DNA of 64,000 nucleotides from Raphanus sativus (lineage: Eukaryota > Streptophyta > Magnoliopsida > Brassicales > Brassicaceae): positions 5,828,001 through 5,892,000 of the forward strand of contig NC_079514.1 of NCBI RefSeq assembly GCF_000801105.2, read 5' to 3'. Within the stretch, counting starts at the first letter, position 1. The number at the start of each line of letters is the position of its first letter. This document shows positions 1 through 10,209 of the stretch, piece after piece. The translations under genes were made by a program, and so were the position numbers. A model generated the notes under the pieces. The model saw only the letters and a list, made by a program, of their open reading frames with translations. It was not told where the DNA came from and searched no databases.

Positions 1-1080
1 ACCACAACTCGCGATTCGCTGATTCTTCCAATGATCAAATCCAATATTCCAATCACAATGTCCCAATCCAGCTGCTGATCGATTTTTTTGTCTTCCTCCG
101 TAAGAACAAAGAAAGATCCTTTTCTGAGATCCAATTTTGCCTGAAGACTCTGTCTGAGTTAGAGGGTGTTTCATTATATATACTGTAATATTCGCGTCTA
201 CCAATTTAAATCCGTTACCGAAGAATGTCACTTTCTAAATTGTAAATTTATTTTTATTATAACTTTTTTATCATACAAAACTCAACCAACACATGAATGT
301 GATGATCATATACGTCTTTCCCTCAAGAGATCACAATATACAATGACGAAAACCATGGATAATAAAAACACATAAGAACATTGCCTCAAGCAAAAGAAGG
401 AGACAAGATAATTATGTAAAACATAAGAGCAAAAAAAAAAAAAATCAAATTGCCAAGATTCAGTCTTCACATGAATGTGATTGTTTTAGGATGCCATTTC
501 TAATTTTATTAGGTTACCTGATGAGTGGTCAGTGACTAGCTAGTGCTTAATCCTTGCCAAGTTTATGTTTTTTTTGGTTAAAAATAATTTCTTCATGAAA
601 ATCTCTCAACCGTTAAAACAAGTCAAAGTTAACTGGGAAACCATAAAAGCGTTTTTCTGCTTGCAACTATGAGAAGCTTCATATGATTTTGAATATTTTA
701 GCTTTGCCATTTCTTATTTTGTTGTTAAGAAACAATTACTTAAATTTTAAATTAAATTCTTTCCAATTTTTTTAAAAAAACAAGTGAAAAAGTTGTATTA
801 ATCATAAAGTCAAGCTACATATTTTAAATGATTGGATGATAATCTGAATACCTAAATCAGGTAAGAAAGCTTTAATATACGTCCCTAATCAGTAATTTTT
901 TTAATCCACATTAAAACCCAAATACAAATTTACTAATCACTAATTTACCATTTGACCACCATCATCACATGTCGAGTGTCGACGGTGTATACTAGTCAGC
1001 GCGCCACACTAGGTCTTTCTTTTATTTATTCTCTTAACTTAATCCAAAATCCCAGAAATTAAAAGACGAAAATACCCCTC
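1..1080. other. Intergenic spacer upstream of ACER
   Basis: AT-rich DNA with no supportable coding region. The first ~160 bases are less AT-rich and could be the 5' leader of a gene leaving the window to the left on the minus strand, but no reading frame supports this. The last part must hold the ACER promoter. I see only a weak TATA-like stretch near 1021-1035. Confidence 0.5.
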
Positions 1081-1171
1081 AATTGTCGAAACAGAGAAGG
1101 GGAGAAATAGAGAGAGACTCCGAGAAAGGTCATCCCGAAGATTTGTTCGCATCTGATTCCTCCGATCTCCC

Positions 1172-1192
1172 ATGGCTAAGAGGTTTTATTAA
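1172..1192 (+). promoter_or_regulatory. Short upstream ORF in the ACER leader
   Basis: A six-codon reading frame (MAKRFY, then TAA) in a good context (preceded by CCC, G after ATG) lies in the presumed 5' leader of the ceramidase gene, well before the main start. If transcribed, it could reduce translation of the main frame. That it lies inside the transcript is inferred, because no transcription start can be read directly. Confidence 0.35.
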
Positions 1193-1275
1193 CAACACTA
1201 TAAGAGCTTTCGCTGGGTGAAGGAGAGAGAGAGAATAGATCTCTTTTAACACCCTTCCCGCGCCTCGATTAAACG

Positions 1276-1492
1276 GTTTGTTCTTCGTTTGTTCCGTTTC
1301 GTGTTTAGATTCTCTTATTTCGCTTCCTCGATCGTAAAGTTTTCACATTTCTGACTTTTTGGATCTGGGTTTTCTTCTGAATCATCCCTTGTATTGATCT
1401 GACCTAGATCCTCCATCACTCTTTTAGCTCTTTCTGTGTGGTTCCTTTGAGATTAGTTTTCTGATGAGTTTGTTTACTTTTGGTATTTGTAG
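1276..1492 (+). other. Candidate 5' UTR intron of ACER
   Basis: A GT at 1276 (cg|gtttgttc) and a pyrimidine-rich run ending in ttgtag at 1492 could bound an intron in the leader. Removing it would delete an upstream in-frame ATG at 1464, which otherwise adds 24 residues (MSLFTFG...) not expected in this family. This supports the start at 1536. The donor choice is uncertain. Confidence 0.4.
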
Positions 1493-1535
1493 TGTCAAAA
1501 GTCTCACACTTGAGTTTTCGAGAAGGATTAGAAAA

Positions 1536-2397
1536 ATGGCAGATGGGATATCGAGCTTCTGGGGTCCGGTGACTTCCACCATAGAGTGTTGTGAGAAGAA
1601 CTACGCCTACTCCTCTTACATTGCAGAGTTCTACAACACCATCTCCAACGTCCCTGGGATCCTCTTGGCTCTCATCGGTCTCGTCAACGCCTTAAGGCAA
1701 CGGTTCGAGAAGAGGTTCAGCATCCTCCACATTTCCAACATGATCCTCGCTATCGGCAGCATGCTCTACCATGCCACTTTGCAGCACGTGTAAGTTAGTT
1801 ACTACCCTTCAAAAAAAAGTTTCTAGCTTGTTAGCTTTTTTCTTGATTCGAGTTTTGGTCTCTTTTGATTGATCCAAGCGCAGGCAACAGCAGAGCGATG
1901 AGACGCCGATGGTGTGGGAGATACTTCTCTACATGTACATCCTTTACTCGCCGGACTGGCATTACAGAAGCACCATGCCCACTTTTCTCTTCCTCTACGG
2001 TGCTGCTTTCGCTGCTGTCCACGCTTTCCTCAGGTTTGGGATCGGTTTCAAGGTCCACTACGTGGTCCTTTGCCTTCTCTGCATCCCTCGGATGTACAAG
2101 TACTACATTCACACCGAGGATACCGCGGCTAAAAGGATTGCCAAGTGGTATGTCGCCACGATTCTTGTGGGGAGTGTTTGCTGGTTCTGTGACCGTGTTT
2201 TCTGCGAGAGGATATCTCAGTGGCCTGTGAACCCTCAGGGGCATGCCCTGTGGCATGTGTTCATGAGTTTCAACTCCTACTGTGCCAACACGTTCTTGAT
2301 GTTCTGTCGAGCTCAGCAGCGTGGATGGAATCCGAAGGTGAAGTACTTTCTGGGAGTTCTTCCTTACGTCAAGATCGAGAAGCCAAAAACTCAATGA
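1536..2397 (+). CDS. ACER: Alkaline ceramidase (ACER/AtCES1-type)
   Basis: Membrane hydrolase of the alkaline ceramidase (CREST) family that cleaves ceramide or phytoceramide to a sphingoid base and fatty acid in the ER/Golgi. Two exons: 1536-1789 and 1884-2397, joined by a 94-bp GT-AG intron (cacgt|gtaagt ... gcgcag|g). The product is 255 aa, the usual family length. The start MADGISSFWGP matches the conserved N-terminus. Expected active-site residues are present: Ser75 and His79 in SMLYHATLQ, Asp90 just after the splice junction, and His205/His209 in GHALWH. Hydrophobic segments fit a seven-helix topology and the lysine-rich tail KIEKPKTQ is typical. It is convergent with the USP39-like gene. 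I see no defects. The near-identity to Arabidopsis ACER (At4g22330) is from memory. Confidence 0.96.
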
Positions 2398-3022
2398 GGG
2401 GGAAAAGAGCCCAGAAGATCATAAATATAGTTTTTTTTGTTCATCGTTTTGTCAGAAATTTCGACGTTGGTTTTCATTTTTTGCAAGTGAAGGTACTCTC
2501 AGAGTCTAGAATTTTTTTTGTTCTTTGTATTAGTTTTCTTGGGGATGAATGGATGATGATCTTATGAAGAATTGATTTCTTAACTTGCTGAAACGCTGTC
2601 TTTGTGCATTATCATCTTTAACTTGATCACATTCTTCCTTCTCAAGTATCAAGGTTCTCTTAATCAATTTAACAACAATCCTTTTGGGTTGTGTTTCGTC
2701 AACATTTGTTGTCAGGTCATAAAGCTTGATTCAAGGTCTTCACAATACCTTAGAAAGAAGTGGGTTCTCTAACTTTTTACGTAATGAACTTTTTAAAATC
2801 TCACAATGATGTTCCCAAAACTCATATTTTGTTTTTCCTTGAATGGTCTTTCAAAATGATGTATCCAAAGCTATTACAGGTTTTCTCTGGCCTAGTTAAG
2901 AGGAACAATATTATCTCCCAAAAGCTGTGAAACAAGTTTTACAATCTCAGTCTTCAATCCAAGAAAAAACCTGGAAAACTAACTCTTAAAGCGATGAGTA
3001 AAAGTTTGTCTCCTGCTCTGCT
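2398..3022. other. Shared 3' region between convergent genes
   Basis: Non-coding DNA between the ceramidase stop and the stop of the opposing USP39-like gene. It must hold both 3' UTRs. It is T-rich on the plus strand with no dominant AATAAA in either direction. No coding potential was found beyond antisense shadows. Confidence 0.6.
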
Positions 3023-4659
3023 CTATTCCTCCTGCAGCTCATATATCTGCATGTATGCTTCTGATAGTTCTACCATTTGGGGAAGTGTTTCTGCCACATG
3101 CAAATCCTGCATCTCGTACCTGCAATGCATTGACATTAATATTCCGTCAGTTTTATGCTAACATACCCGTCACTGTGTGTTCGAACTGAGATATATCTGA
3201 TATGCTAGAAAGCTCATTTGCGAAACATTAACACACGAGATAAGTGAAATTTTTGACATTCCTATCTCACGCAAGTAAAAAAGAAGCACAACTTTTTTTA
3301 CAAGGGATAAAAGCTTACCATAGTTCTTGTGACTTGCGCTGCACGAAGACTCTGAAGTACCCATCCTCAGGCTTACCATCATGCACAATGTTGGCGATTA
3401 GATTGTACTTTGAAGAGACCTTCTCGCCTTCTGCAGCAGTAGGCAGTGATGGTATGTAATCCCTCAGCTCCATGTCTTTCACTGGGAAGTTAACTGTGCC
3501 GTGGACAAAATTTGAGTCAAAATTAACCAAGCAATAATGATCCTTGTAAAACATTAATGTCACAAAAATCCAAATAGACTCACCCAAGGTAGGGTTCTTC
3601 TCCTTGAAGAAGTTATTCTTCTTGAACCGAACCATATGGAACATCAGGTAAGGAGGAGACTTGGTTACACGATATCTCATTCTGGCTAGCTTAGGGCGGA
3701 CCACCTCCGTCACAGTTTCTCCATCAAACTTCTTCAATAAATCGAATAGAGCAACCTGAACCAAACATAAACAAAATTAGCTCCTGCTTATCTCACTTTG
3801 CTAACTAAAAACTCAAAGACGCAATGGCAATCCTTAGTGGATTCCAAACCAAAAAGGACTCAAGTGAACTCTTCTAACTCATAAAGTGGATTCCAAAAAA
3901 GACGGTCAACCCTATGCTAAACATCACACAGTAACCTTGTAAGTTTTCTAGCTCAACACACCGCACATGTTATTCATCATGATGTCCCCCTTTCTGGAAT
4001 GCGTTTTGTAAAAGGGACCGCAGCAAAATTTGCAAGGTTGAAATAGCCGTAACTTAAAAGTCTAAAGCAAGAGGTGTGTGATATACCTGTGGAATAATGT
4101 TTTTTCTCCATGACATCTTTGAAAAGAGGAGGCGGTGGCAAATCTAGCCCAAGCATCAGAAAAGGCATCCTGGAGACTTCTTTGTTTTCATTGCCTTGAT
4201 ACTCTCTCACAACCTCCAACTCACCCTGTGATGATGATTACCAGATTATATGAAAATGCATCTTTTCGCACGAAGTTGTATCGAACTACATTACGTTGAC
4301 GTGTCAAAAGGATAGAAGCATACCTGGAAGCACTGATGGATGATACTGCTAGCGTTCTTTGAAGGCCTAAGATCCATGTGCAGAGTGTTGAGCAGCCACG
4401 ACATGAACTCTACTGGATCTGACTGCTGGCCTATCCTGAATCGTTTCTTGCTAGCCTTCATGACCGCTTGCAAGAACTCATGTGGACTGACCTGTTGCCA
4501 AAATGTAAATTAAATTAGCAAGGTCGGTCCTCTCATTAGGTGAGGATATGAAAAAGTGAGGCATGATAATAGAGTCAGACCTGTCCTTTAAAGTTTCGAG
4601 CATGCCAAATCTTACGAGTGAGTTCCCCAAAGCGGTGAACAAGAGGAGACTTGCAATGC
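3023..4659 (-). CDS. USP39/SAD1-like splicing factor, C-terminal part, frame broken
   Basis: C-terminal peptidase-C19-like part of a USP39/SAD1 family protein. This family is a catalytically dead ubiquitin-protease fold of the U4/U6.U5 tri-snRNP, acting in nuclear pre-mRNA splicing. Minus-strand exons, 5' to 3': gap-4581, 4491-4324, 4225-4087, 3755-3584, 3493-3319, 3119-3023. All have GT-AG borders and agreeing phases. Recognisable stretches are QQSDPVEFMSWLLNTLH, FDLLKKFDGETVTEVVRP and YNLIANIVHDGKPEDGYFR. In the last, the usual catalytic GHY is GYF, as in dead USP39 proteins. The N-terminus (zinc finger and Cys box) is lost in the assembly gap. The exon 4225-4087 has six A (plus-strand T run 4100-4105) where the conserved frame needs five, which shifts everything downstream. 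Closest Arabidopsis gene from memory: At4g22350. Confidence 0.85.
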
Positions 4660-4759
4660 NNNNNNNNNNNNNNNNNNNNNNNNNNNNNNNNNNNNNNNNN
4701 NNNNNNNNNNNNNNNNNNNNNNNNNNNNNNNNNNNNNNNNNNNNNNNNNNNNNNNNNNN
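4660..4759. other. Assembly gap of exactly 100 N
   Basis: One hundred unresolved bases, the conventional length for a scaffold gap of unknown size. Left of it is a USP39-like exon. Right of it is GC-rich retrotransposon sequence. The missing USP39 exons, and the gag-pol part and 5' LTR of the retrotransposon, must lie here if the join is correct. Confidence 0.99.
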
Positions 4760-7671
4760 GTGGCGTCGGGCGAGCAGGAGATTGTACCGTGTCGAGAGAG
4801 GTCCCTAATAAATCCATCACTCGGAGATCGGAGCGCTGCCGCGGCTTCAGAATCGATCAGCTCAAGGTTCGACCCATGCTTGTCAACCTTCTCGAGGATT
4901 TCTTCGATCACGAACCGAGACTTCAGCACCAAAGGAGACAAGGTTAGATCCGAGTCCGAATCACGCCTACCTCCAGACGAGTCGTCTCCCCATCGTAGTA
5001 CTTCTCCAAGTCGGCGTACGTATCAATGGTCTCCTGAGGGATATCTTTCCCGATTCCTTTCAAAGCCTCGAGGCAGTCTCGCATCCCGCGCGCTGACCAA
5101 GCATACACCGCGAGTCCTCGAAATCATCACGGCGCTTCTCTCGGTCCTGAAATTTTGAAGCGTCGGGAGCATTTTCCCGTCATTGCCGCCTCACGCGGAT
5201 TCGCTCATGAGTGACCTCAAGTTTGCGAGATTCCCTCAAGGCGATCCATCTCCCGGAGAAATTCAAAGCAGAGGCCACCACCTCCTTCTCGAGAGTCGCA
5301 TTCTTGCCTTGCAAGTCGGCATTTTCTCTCCGCAACTCGGCTTTCTCTTTCTCCGCCTTCTTTACCAGGTCCCGAGCAGACGCCAACTCGATCGCCATGA
5401 TTCCCTCTGCTCGTCGAGCTCCTTCCTCAGCGCTTCTTCTTGGGCAACTGCTTCGTCCTTTGCACGGACTGCATCCTTCAAAGCCCGAGTCGCGCGTTTA
5501 TGGCCCTCTTCTGCTTGTCGACCACTCGAACGCCTCTCAGCTCCTCATCGTATTCCTCACTAAAACGTTCCAGTCTCCGAGGCTCTGCACGACAAACCAC
5601 GTAGCGTCAGCAAACGAATAAGAAGAAAAAGAGATAAAGTCAGAACCCGACTTACCATGATGGAGGTACGGGCGGCGAACTTGTACTTCCTCCTTGAAGA
5701 TCAAGTCCTTGACCGGCGCAGCGCGCCCCGATCTCCCCTAAACTGACGAACCAGGCGACCGCACTCCTGCTCGTCATGCGCTAGCGGACCTCGCGGTCGT
5801 AAGAGAAAGAAACCCTGTCCGGGACAACCCTTCTTTTTCTTCTTCCTCTTCTTCGGGACAGCAACGGTCCCTTCAGCGACCTGAGGAGCGGGTTCCTCCG
5901 GCACGACTTCACGCCCCGGGCCCAGCGATTCCCGGAACGGGTGGCATCACTTCCTCCTCGTCGTTCAGCTCCTCAGAAGAGCCTCGAGGAACCATTTCGG
6001 CGGCTTTCTTCTTCCTCTTCCTCCCCTTGTCCTTCTTCTTGGCCTTTGGAGAGACCGCCGGAAGATCTTCGTCGCGGCTGCCCGCAGGCTGTGATTCGGG
6101 ACCACCTCATCTTGGAACCACCGCTCGGTTCCAGGTCCTGAGCTCGCCTCCTCAACGGACGAGGATCGGATCGCGGGAGAATCGCCCCTTGCCTTCTTCC
6201 TTCTCCCCTCTGACCCAGAATGCCCTTGGGAGAGGAGCCCCAACGTTCGTTTCCTCGACAGCCGCGCCCTCCTCTTCGCGCTGTCTCTTCTTGTTGGTCT
6301 TTCTAACCAACTGAGCCTCAGCGTCCGACTCGGTCGCGCTCGGATCTCCTAAATTAGGCGAGCCCGCGGTATCGGGCTGAGATTTCTTTGCGGAGCCGAC
6401 TTTCTTCGCAACCACCAAACTCAAATTTGGAATAGTCCTCATCGCTCTTGCTCGTTTTATCTCCCTCTGCTCGGCCGAATTGAACAAATTGACCCTCTTC
6501 GTCTTATTCGTGACAATGGGGATCGTGTCCGAACGCCAAACCTCTGCGATGAGTAAAAGCAAAATTAGATTCCATATCAAAAGGGACGTGTCAAAGCAAG
6601 GAAAGAGCGAAAGGAAAGACTTACGCTGACTAATCCACCCGATCGATCGACTAATCCTCCGGTAGGAAAAATTATTCCAATGGTCCTGTCTCTGCGATGC
6701 GATCAGACGCGCGCTCGTCAAAAAGTCCTCCTCGTACTCTGCGGTGTTCGGAAGAGCAACTGCAAAGAAAGACAAACGGGAGTTAGACCACAAGAAACGG
6801 AAAATAAAACTGACGGGTGGTTTATACCCATCTCTCGGGCCCATAAAACACGATAGCCGGTCCTCAGCGGCTCCTCGAACGCAGCCCTGTCAGATTTGAC
6901 GTAGAAGTAGGACCGCTGCCAGTTGTTCGTCTTGTTGGGTAGCCGGTCACCACGTTATAGTTGGGGCGGATCTTCAGCGAAATCAGTCCGCCCTTTATCT
7001 TCGCTGACACTAATTCCTCGAAAGCTCGGACGTTGAGAGGAACACCAGCTTCTGCTCCGATAATCGTCAGTGCCACGGCCAGCCGCCACGCACCATTCAG
7101 AAATTGGCTAAGGGCGGCTCCTCGGCGCATCGCAAACGCAGTGACGATTCGAGGAATCGGAAACCACAGCTTCGTGTCGCCCTCGAAGTACGACTCGTAG
7201 ACGCACTGGTAGCCTTTCGGAGGAGACCAGGGCCGCTGGTCGCTATTCGGGATTATAAACGTAACCCCCGCTGCGTCGCGAGCCCGTAGGAGTCTCGTCA
7301 CCGACTCGACGGTCGACCTCGTCTTCTCGACACCCCGCCAGTCCTGGCCTTCGACGACCGAAGGACGCACGCGCTCCCGATCAAGCGGAGGTTGCTCCTC
7401 GAAGATGTTCCCCGGATAAAAGCTTATCGGGATCATCTGATCGTCAACATGATCACGACCGTCGTCGTCCTTCCGCGACTGCACTCTCGATTCCGAAATA
7501 AGAACGCGCTGCGCACGACTCAAGTTCTCTGTATCCATCATCGCCTCGCGATGAACCGCCTCTTGGCTTCCTTCAGAACCACGGGACCGTCTCTAAGTCA
7601 TCACCAGATCCCGACGAGGCCGCACGCATCTTCCCCTTTTGTTCTCGAGAAAGTTTCTTACTTGTCGACAT
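4760..7671 (-). pseudogene. Antisense gene of the retrotransposon (Transposase_28-like, 'putative gypsy-type transposon')
   Basis: A multi-exon gene antisense to its host element. The start MSTSKKLSREQKGK at 7671 is typical of these plant proteins. The conserved core (about 7550-6900) reads LWFPIPRIVTAFAMRRG, LNGAWRLAVALTIIGAEAG and ISLKIRPNYNVV, matching the plant 'putative gypsy type transposon' domain. Further downstream come candidate GT-AG introns: ~6834 to ~6760, then ~6625 to ~6545 before EVWRSDTIPIV. Next are a Lys/Glu-rich low-complexity region and a coiled coil (~5398-5180). At least three frame breaks are visible: before GSEGSQEAVH (~7590), after NYNVVTGYP (~6940), and near 6160-6240. 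It is therefore a decayed copy. Its function in the element is not known to me. It is cut by the gap at its C-terminus. Confidence 0.7.
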
Positions 7672-7721
7672 TACCGAGTAAACGATAAAACGAGAGCAGA
7701 AGAAAGAGAGAGAAGCAACTT

Positions 7722-7739
7722 AGAGAGAGAGAGAGAGAG
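7722..7739. repeat. (GA)n microsatellite
   Basis: An uninterrupted run of nine GA units. On the minus strand it is a (TC)n tract ~50 bases upstream of the antisense gene's first ATG, a common feature of plant leaders and core promoters. Confidence 0.8.
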
Positions 7740-8190
7740 TACCTGAAGATTGCGGAAGAATGGGAGATCTGAAGGAAGATCTCTTATTTATAGGGAAGGG
7801 GACGCCGCGCTCAACGAGGCGTCATAATTAGCCCTAAACGGGCCTAAATGGGCCTCTAGACGGGCTCGCGCGTCGGTCTCAAGCGCGACCTTTCGGTTTC
7901 CCGGTCCGAAACCTAACGACGCTTTGGCTTCCCGATCCAAAACCTAGTAACGGTTCGGCTCCCTCGCTACAATTGGCGACGGTTCGACGTCATACCATGA
8001 ATCGAATGCGATCAGATCCCCGGTTTGGAAAGACCGTTGTTCGGCATCAATCCAGACGATTTATACCGAATCGCGGAAGTTCTTTTTCTTCGGACAATTT
8101 CTGGCGGAGCCGTCAAAATCAACAACGAGTCTCCTGTTCTTCGAGCCCTAAAACAACTAGCTCACAGCGATCGTTTACTCGACCGACTAT

Positions 8191-8208
8191 GAGCTAGGGG
8201 GGACTTAT
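8191..8208 (+). other. Polypurine tract of the retrotransposon
   Basis: GAGCTAGGGGGGACTTAT directly precedes the LTR start TGTTGGGG. A purine-rich tract at this spot primes plus-strand synthesis in LTR retrotransposons. It identifies the following repeat as the 3' LTR and fixes the element's direction. Confidence 0.7.
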
Positions 8209-8712
8209 TGTTGGGGATGGATTGTCACCACCCACAAGGCCCAGCGAACAGGAGGCCCATTACCATCAAGGAGGGAGCGGTCGGCTCGGCGTCGGCTCCT
8301 CGACTGACCCCGACTCGGCTCGTGACTACTTTAGCTAGAGGACGAGCAGCCGAAGCGAGCAACCAAACAGCTCGGCCGAGCAGTCATCCCGATGGGCCTG
8401 TATATCGAAAAGCCCATGACCAAAGGAAGCGAATTAGGTCGAGACTAAACCGACCTAGGAGACTATATAAGGAGTTTGAGGACAAAGGAAGGGTATCACC
8501 ACATTAGACAGACAGACTTGCGGCTAGATTAGGGTTTCCTTTATTCTCTTTGTATCTCGCGCTCTCTTGTACTTCCGGCTAGGAGCTCACCGAGCATCGA
8601 CTAGCCGGCTTTCTTACTCTTGTACCCTCGTTATTCCGACTCTAATAAAACGTCTCTGTTCATCCCACTCTTGAGTTCTTCTACTTTTTGTTGACCAAAC
8701 TCACCTTAAACA
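8209..8712 (+). repeat. 3' LTR of the Gypsy element
   Basis: Starts TGTTGGGGATGG and ends CTTAAACA, giving TG...CA ends. The right border is set where F-box homology begins. Internal signals in the right order: a TATA box (ctatataa, 8463-8470), a transcribed region, and a poly(A) signal AATAAA (8644-8649). The length of 504 bp is ordinary. No second LTR is in the window, so the ends are inferred and not confirmed by comparison. Confidence 0.7.
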
Positions 8713-9431
8713 GACAGCTTATATTTTGTTGTACGCGTCCCCCTCCTACGCTAACTCTGGAAACTTGCAGCGGAAATTCACCAGAAAAGTCGAAAAATAC
8801 GCAGTTCATCATTGGCGAGACAATAGAGTTTGTGATCTTTGAATACCATGTCATCTTGGATGCCTTCCGAGATTTGTTTCCACGATTTATCACCTTTCTT
8901 CAAATAAAGTAGAGTATCTCCTATGACAAGGTAATCTTTGGTTTTCTCGTCTATCCACAATATCGGAGAGTAAAATCGTCGATCCCAAATAGGAGGCAGA
9001 TTGATTCTCTCGCGGGTTAAGAGATTTAAAATATAAACAGAGGCTTCCTTGTTTTTCAAACTAGGATCCATCAAAAGCCAGCTTCTACATGTCGCCAGAC
9101 AATTGATTTCTGTAAAGTCGTCGGCAAGATGTTGAGTTTTGTAGAGCTTTTCTTCTTTATCTTCAGGATTGAACAAGAGACAGTAATTCTTTTCCTCAGG
9201 GAATAGAATCATCCAAGGGATCTTATTGTTTGGCTTTGATTTTCTCGAAGCAGATCCCCATGATGAACAAACTGATTTAGCCCTTTCGAAATCGGCAAAT
9301 CCAAGGCGCTCCAAGATCAGCTGCATGAGATCTAGAGGTAGCTCGGACCAGCAATGAGAGTTTCTTCGGGTCACAGAGACGGCTGGAGATTTTGGAGGAG
9401 ATTGGGCTAAGGCTAACGGTTGTGAAGCCAT
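8713..9431 (-). pseudogene. F-box/DUF295 protein gene, 3'-truncated copy
   Basis: Starts MASQPLALAQ at 9431. The F-box (SELPLDLMQLILERLGFADF, then ERAKSVCSSW) lies at residues ~25-65, followed by the first half of the DUF295 region to ...LYCLANDELRIF. Such proteins act as substrate adaptors in SCF ubiquitin ligases. Compared with the intact paralogue at 14471-15583, it has nine extra residues after KSP, an extra A in the run 8793-8797 that shifts the frame, and loss of everything beyond ~8713, where the LTR begins. An upstream in-frame ATG at 9515 (MHQIKG...) exists in both copies but lies outside the family's usual start. It is disrupted and cannot encode a full protein. Confidence 0.9.
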
Positions 9432-9515
9432 CTGACGAAACCTTAACCACCAAGCTTCAATTTTTTGGGATATAATATTAGTTTTCACTCTCTCAAAACC
9501 CTTAATTTGATGCAT

Positions 9516-10209
9516 ATATATAATAACAAAAAAAAACTTTATAATATATTAAAAGATAATTACTCCATATCTTTAAATAGCCCACAGCTTCATTTTTAAA
9601 GAAACAAAAAGTGTTGTATTTTGGCAATAATCATTTATTTGTTTGTCTAACCATTACAAATCTCGAAAACTTTAATTTATGCATGTCAATAAGACATATC
9701 TATATAGTAAATAATTTTAATTTATACACAGAAAATCATATTTATTACTTTTTAGAAAAGAGAATCATGGATACATGTACATAAGATTAATTTATGCATA
9801 TACTGTAAGTTCATAATCTTAGTACTATTTTCATTTTTTTCCCAAAATTCATCAAATTCTAATTAAGAATATGATATTATCATTATTTGAAAAAAAATTC
9901 CAGTTCTAAATAAGTATATAATATCCCAAAATAATGAATCATAGATTTATTGTAGACTTGCATGTCTCATTAGGATCTTATACAACTCATCTTTCCAAAT
10001 AATAAAAATCTCATTTTAAAAAGAAGGAGATTCTTGTCCATTTTAGATTGTAGACGATCACACCATAATGATAATATATATTCATCATAATGATCTACAA
10101 ATTCTGCGTATAAATAAAAAATTTACTATATACATATGTCTTATGGACTCATTAAATTAAGTTTTTTGAGAGAGTGAAAACTAAAAATATAATATTTTCT
10201 CCTAAACTG
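9516..10209. other. Bidirectional AT-rich spacer between divergent F-box sequences
   Basis: No coding potential. Both ends carry the motif tttgagagagtgaaaact, in opposite orientation (near 9483-9500 and 10165-10185), just upstream of the two F-box starts. This shows that the flanking genes and their leaders are inverted copies of one another. The spacer is conserved at 15668-16350 in the other duplicate. Confidence 0.7.

Larger units (their letters stand above)
4760..8712 (+). mobile_element. Ty3/Gypsy (Tat-like) LTR retrotransposon, 3' part
   Basis: GC-rich block sharply different from its surroundings. It ends in a polypurine tract (8191-8208) and a 3' LTR (8209-8712), so the element runs left to right. 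No gag, protease, RT or integrase is visible; these would lie to the left, in the gap. The visible internal part carries a gene on the opposite strand, an arrangement known between pol and the 3' LTR of Tat-lineage Gypsy elements. On the right it joins, with no spacer, F-box sequence at ~8713. It therefore inserted into, or removed part of, that F-box gene. The family assignment rests on layout and the antisense protein type; I could not compare pol. Confidence 0.75.

Noticed and set aside
1831..2394. 187-codon open frame on the minus strand across ceramidase exon 2
   Set aside because: Exact antisense shadow of a well-supported exon; no independent signals.
8208..8507. 99-codon open frame beginning at the LTR start
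   Set aside because: Lies wholly in the LTR, overlaps its TATA box, and has no recognisable protein features.
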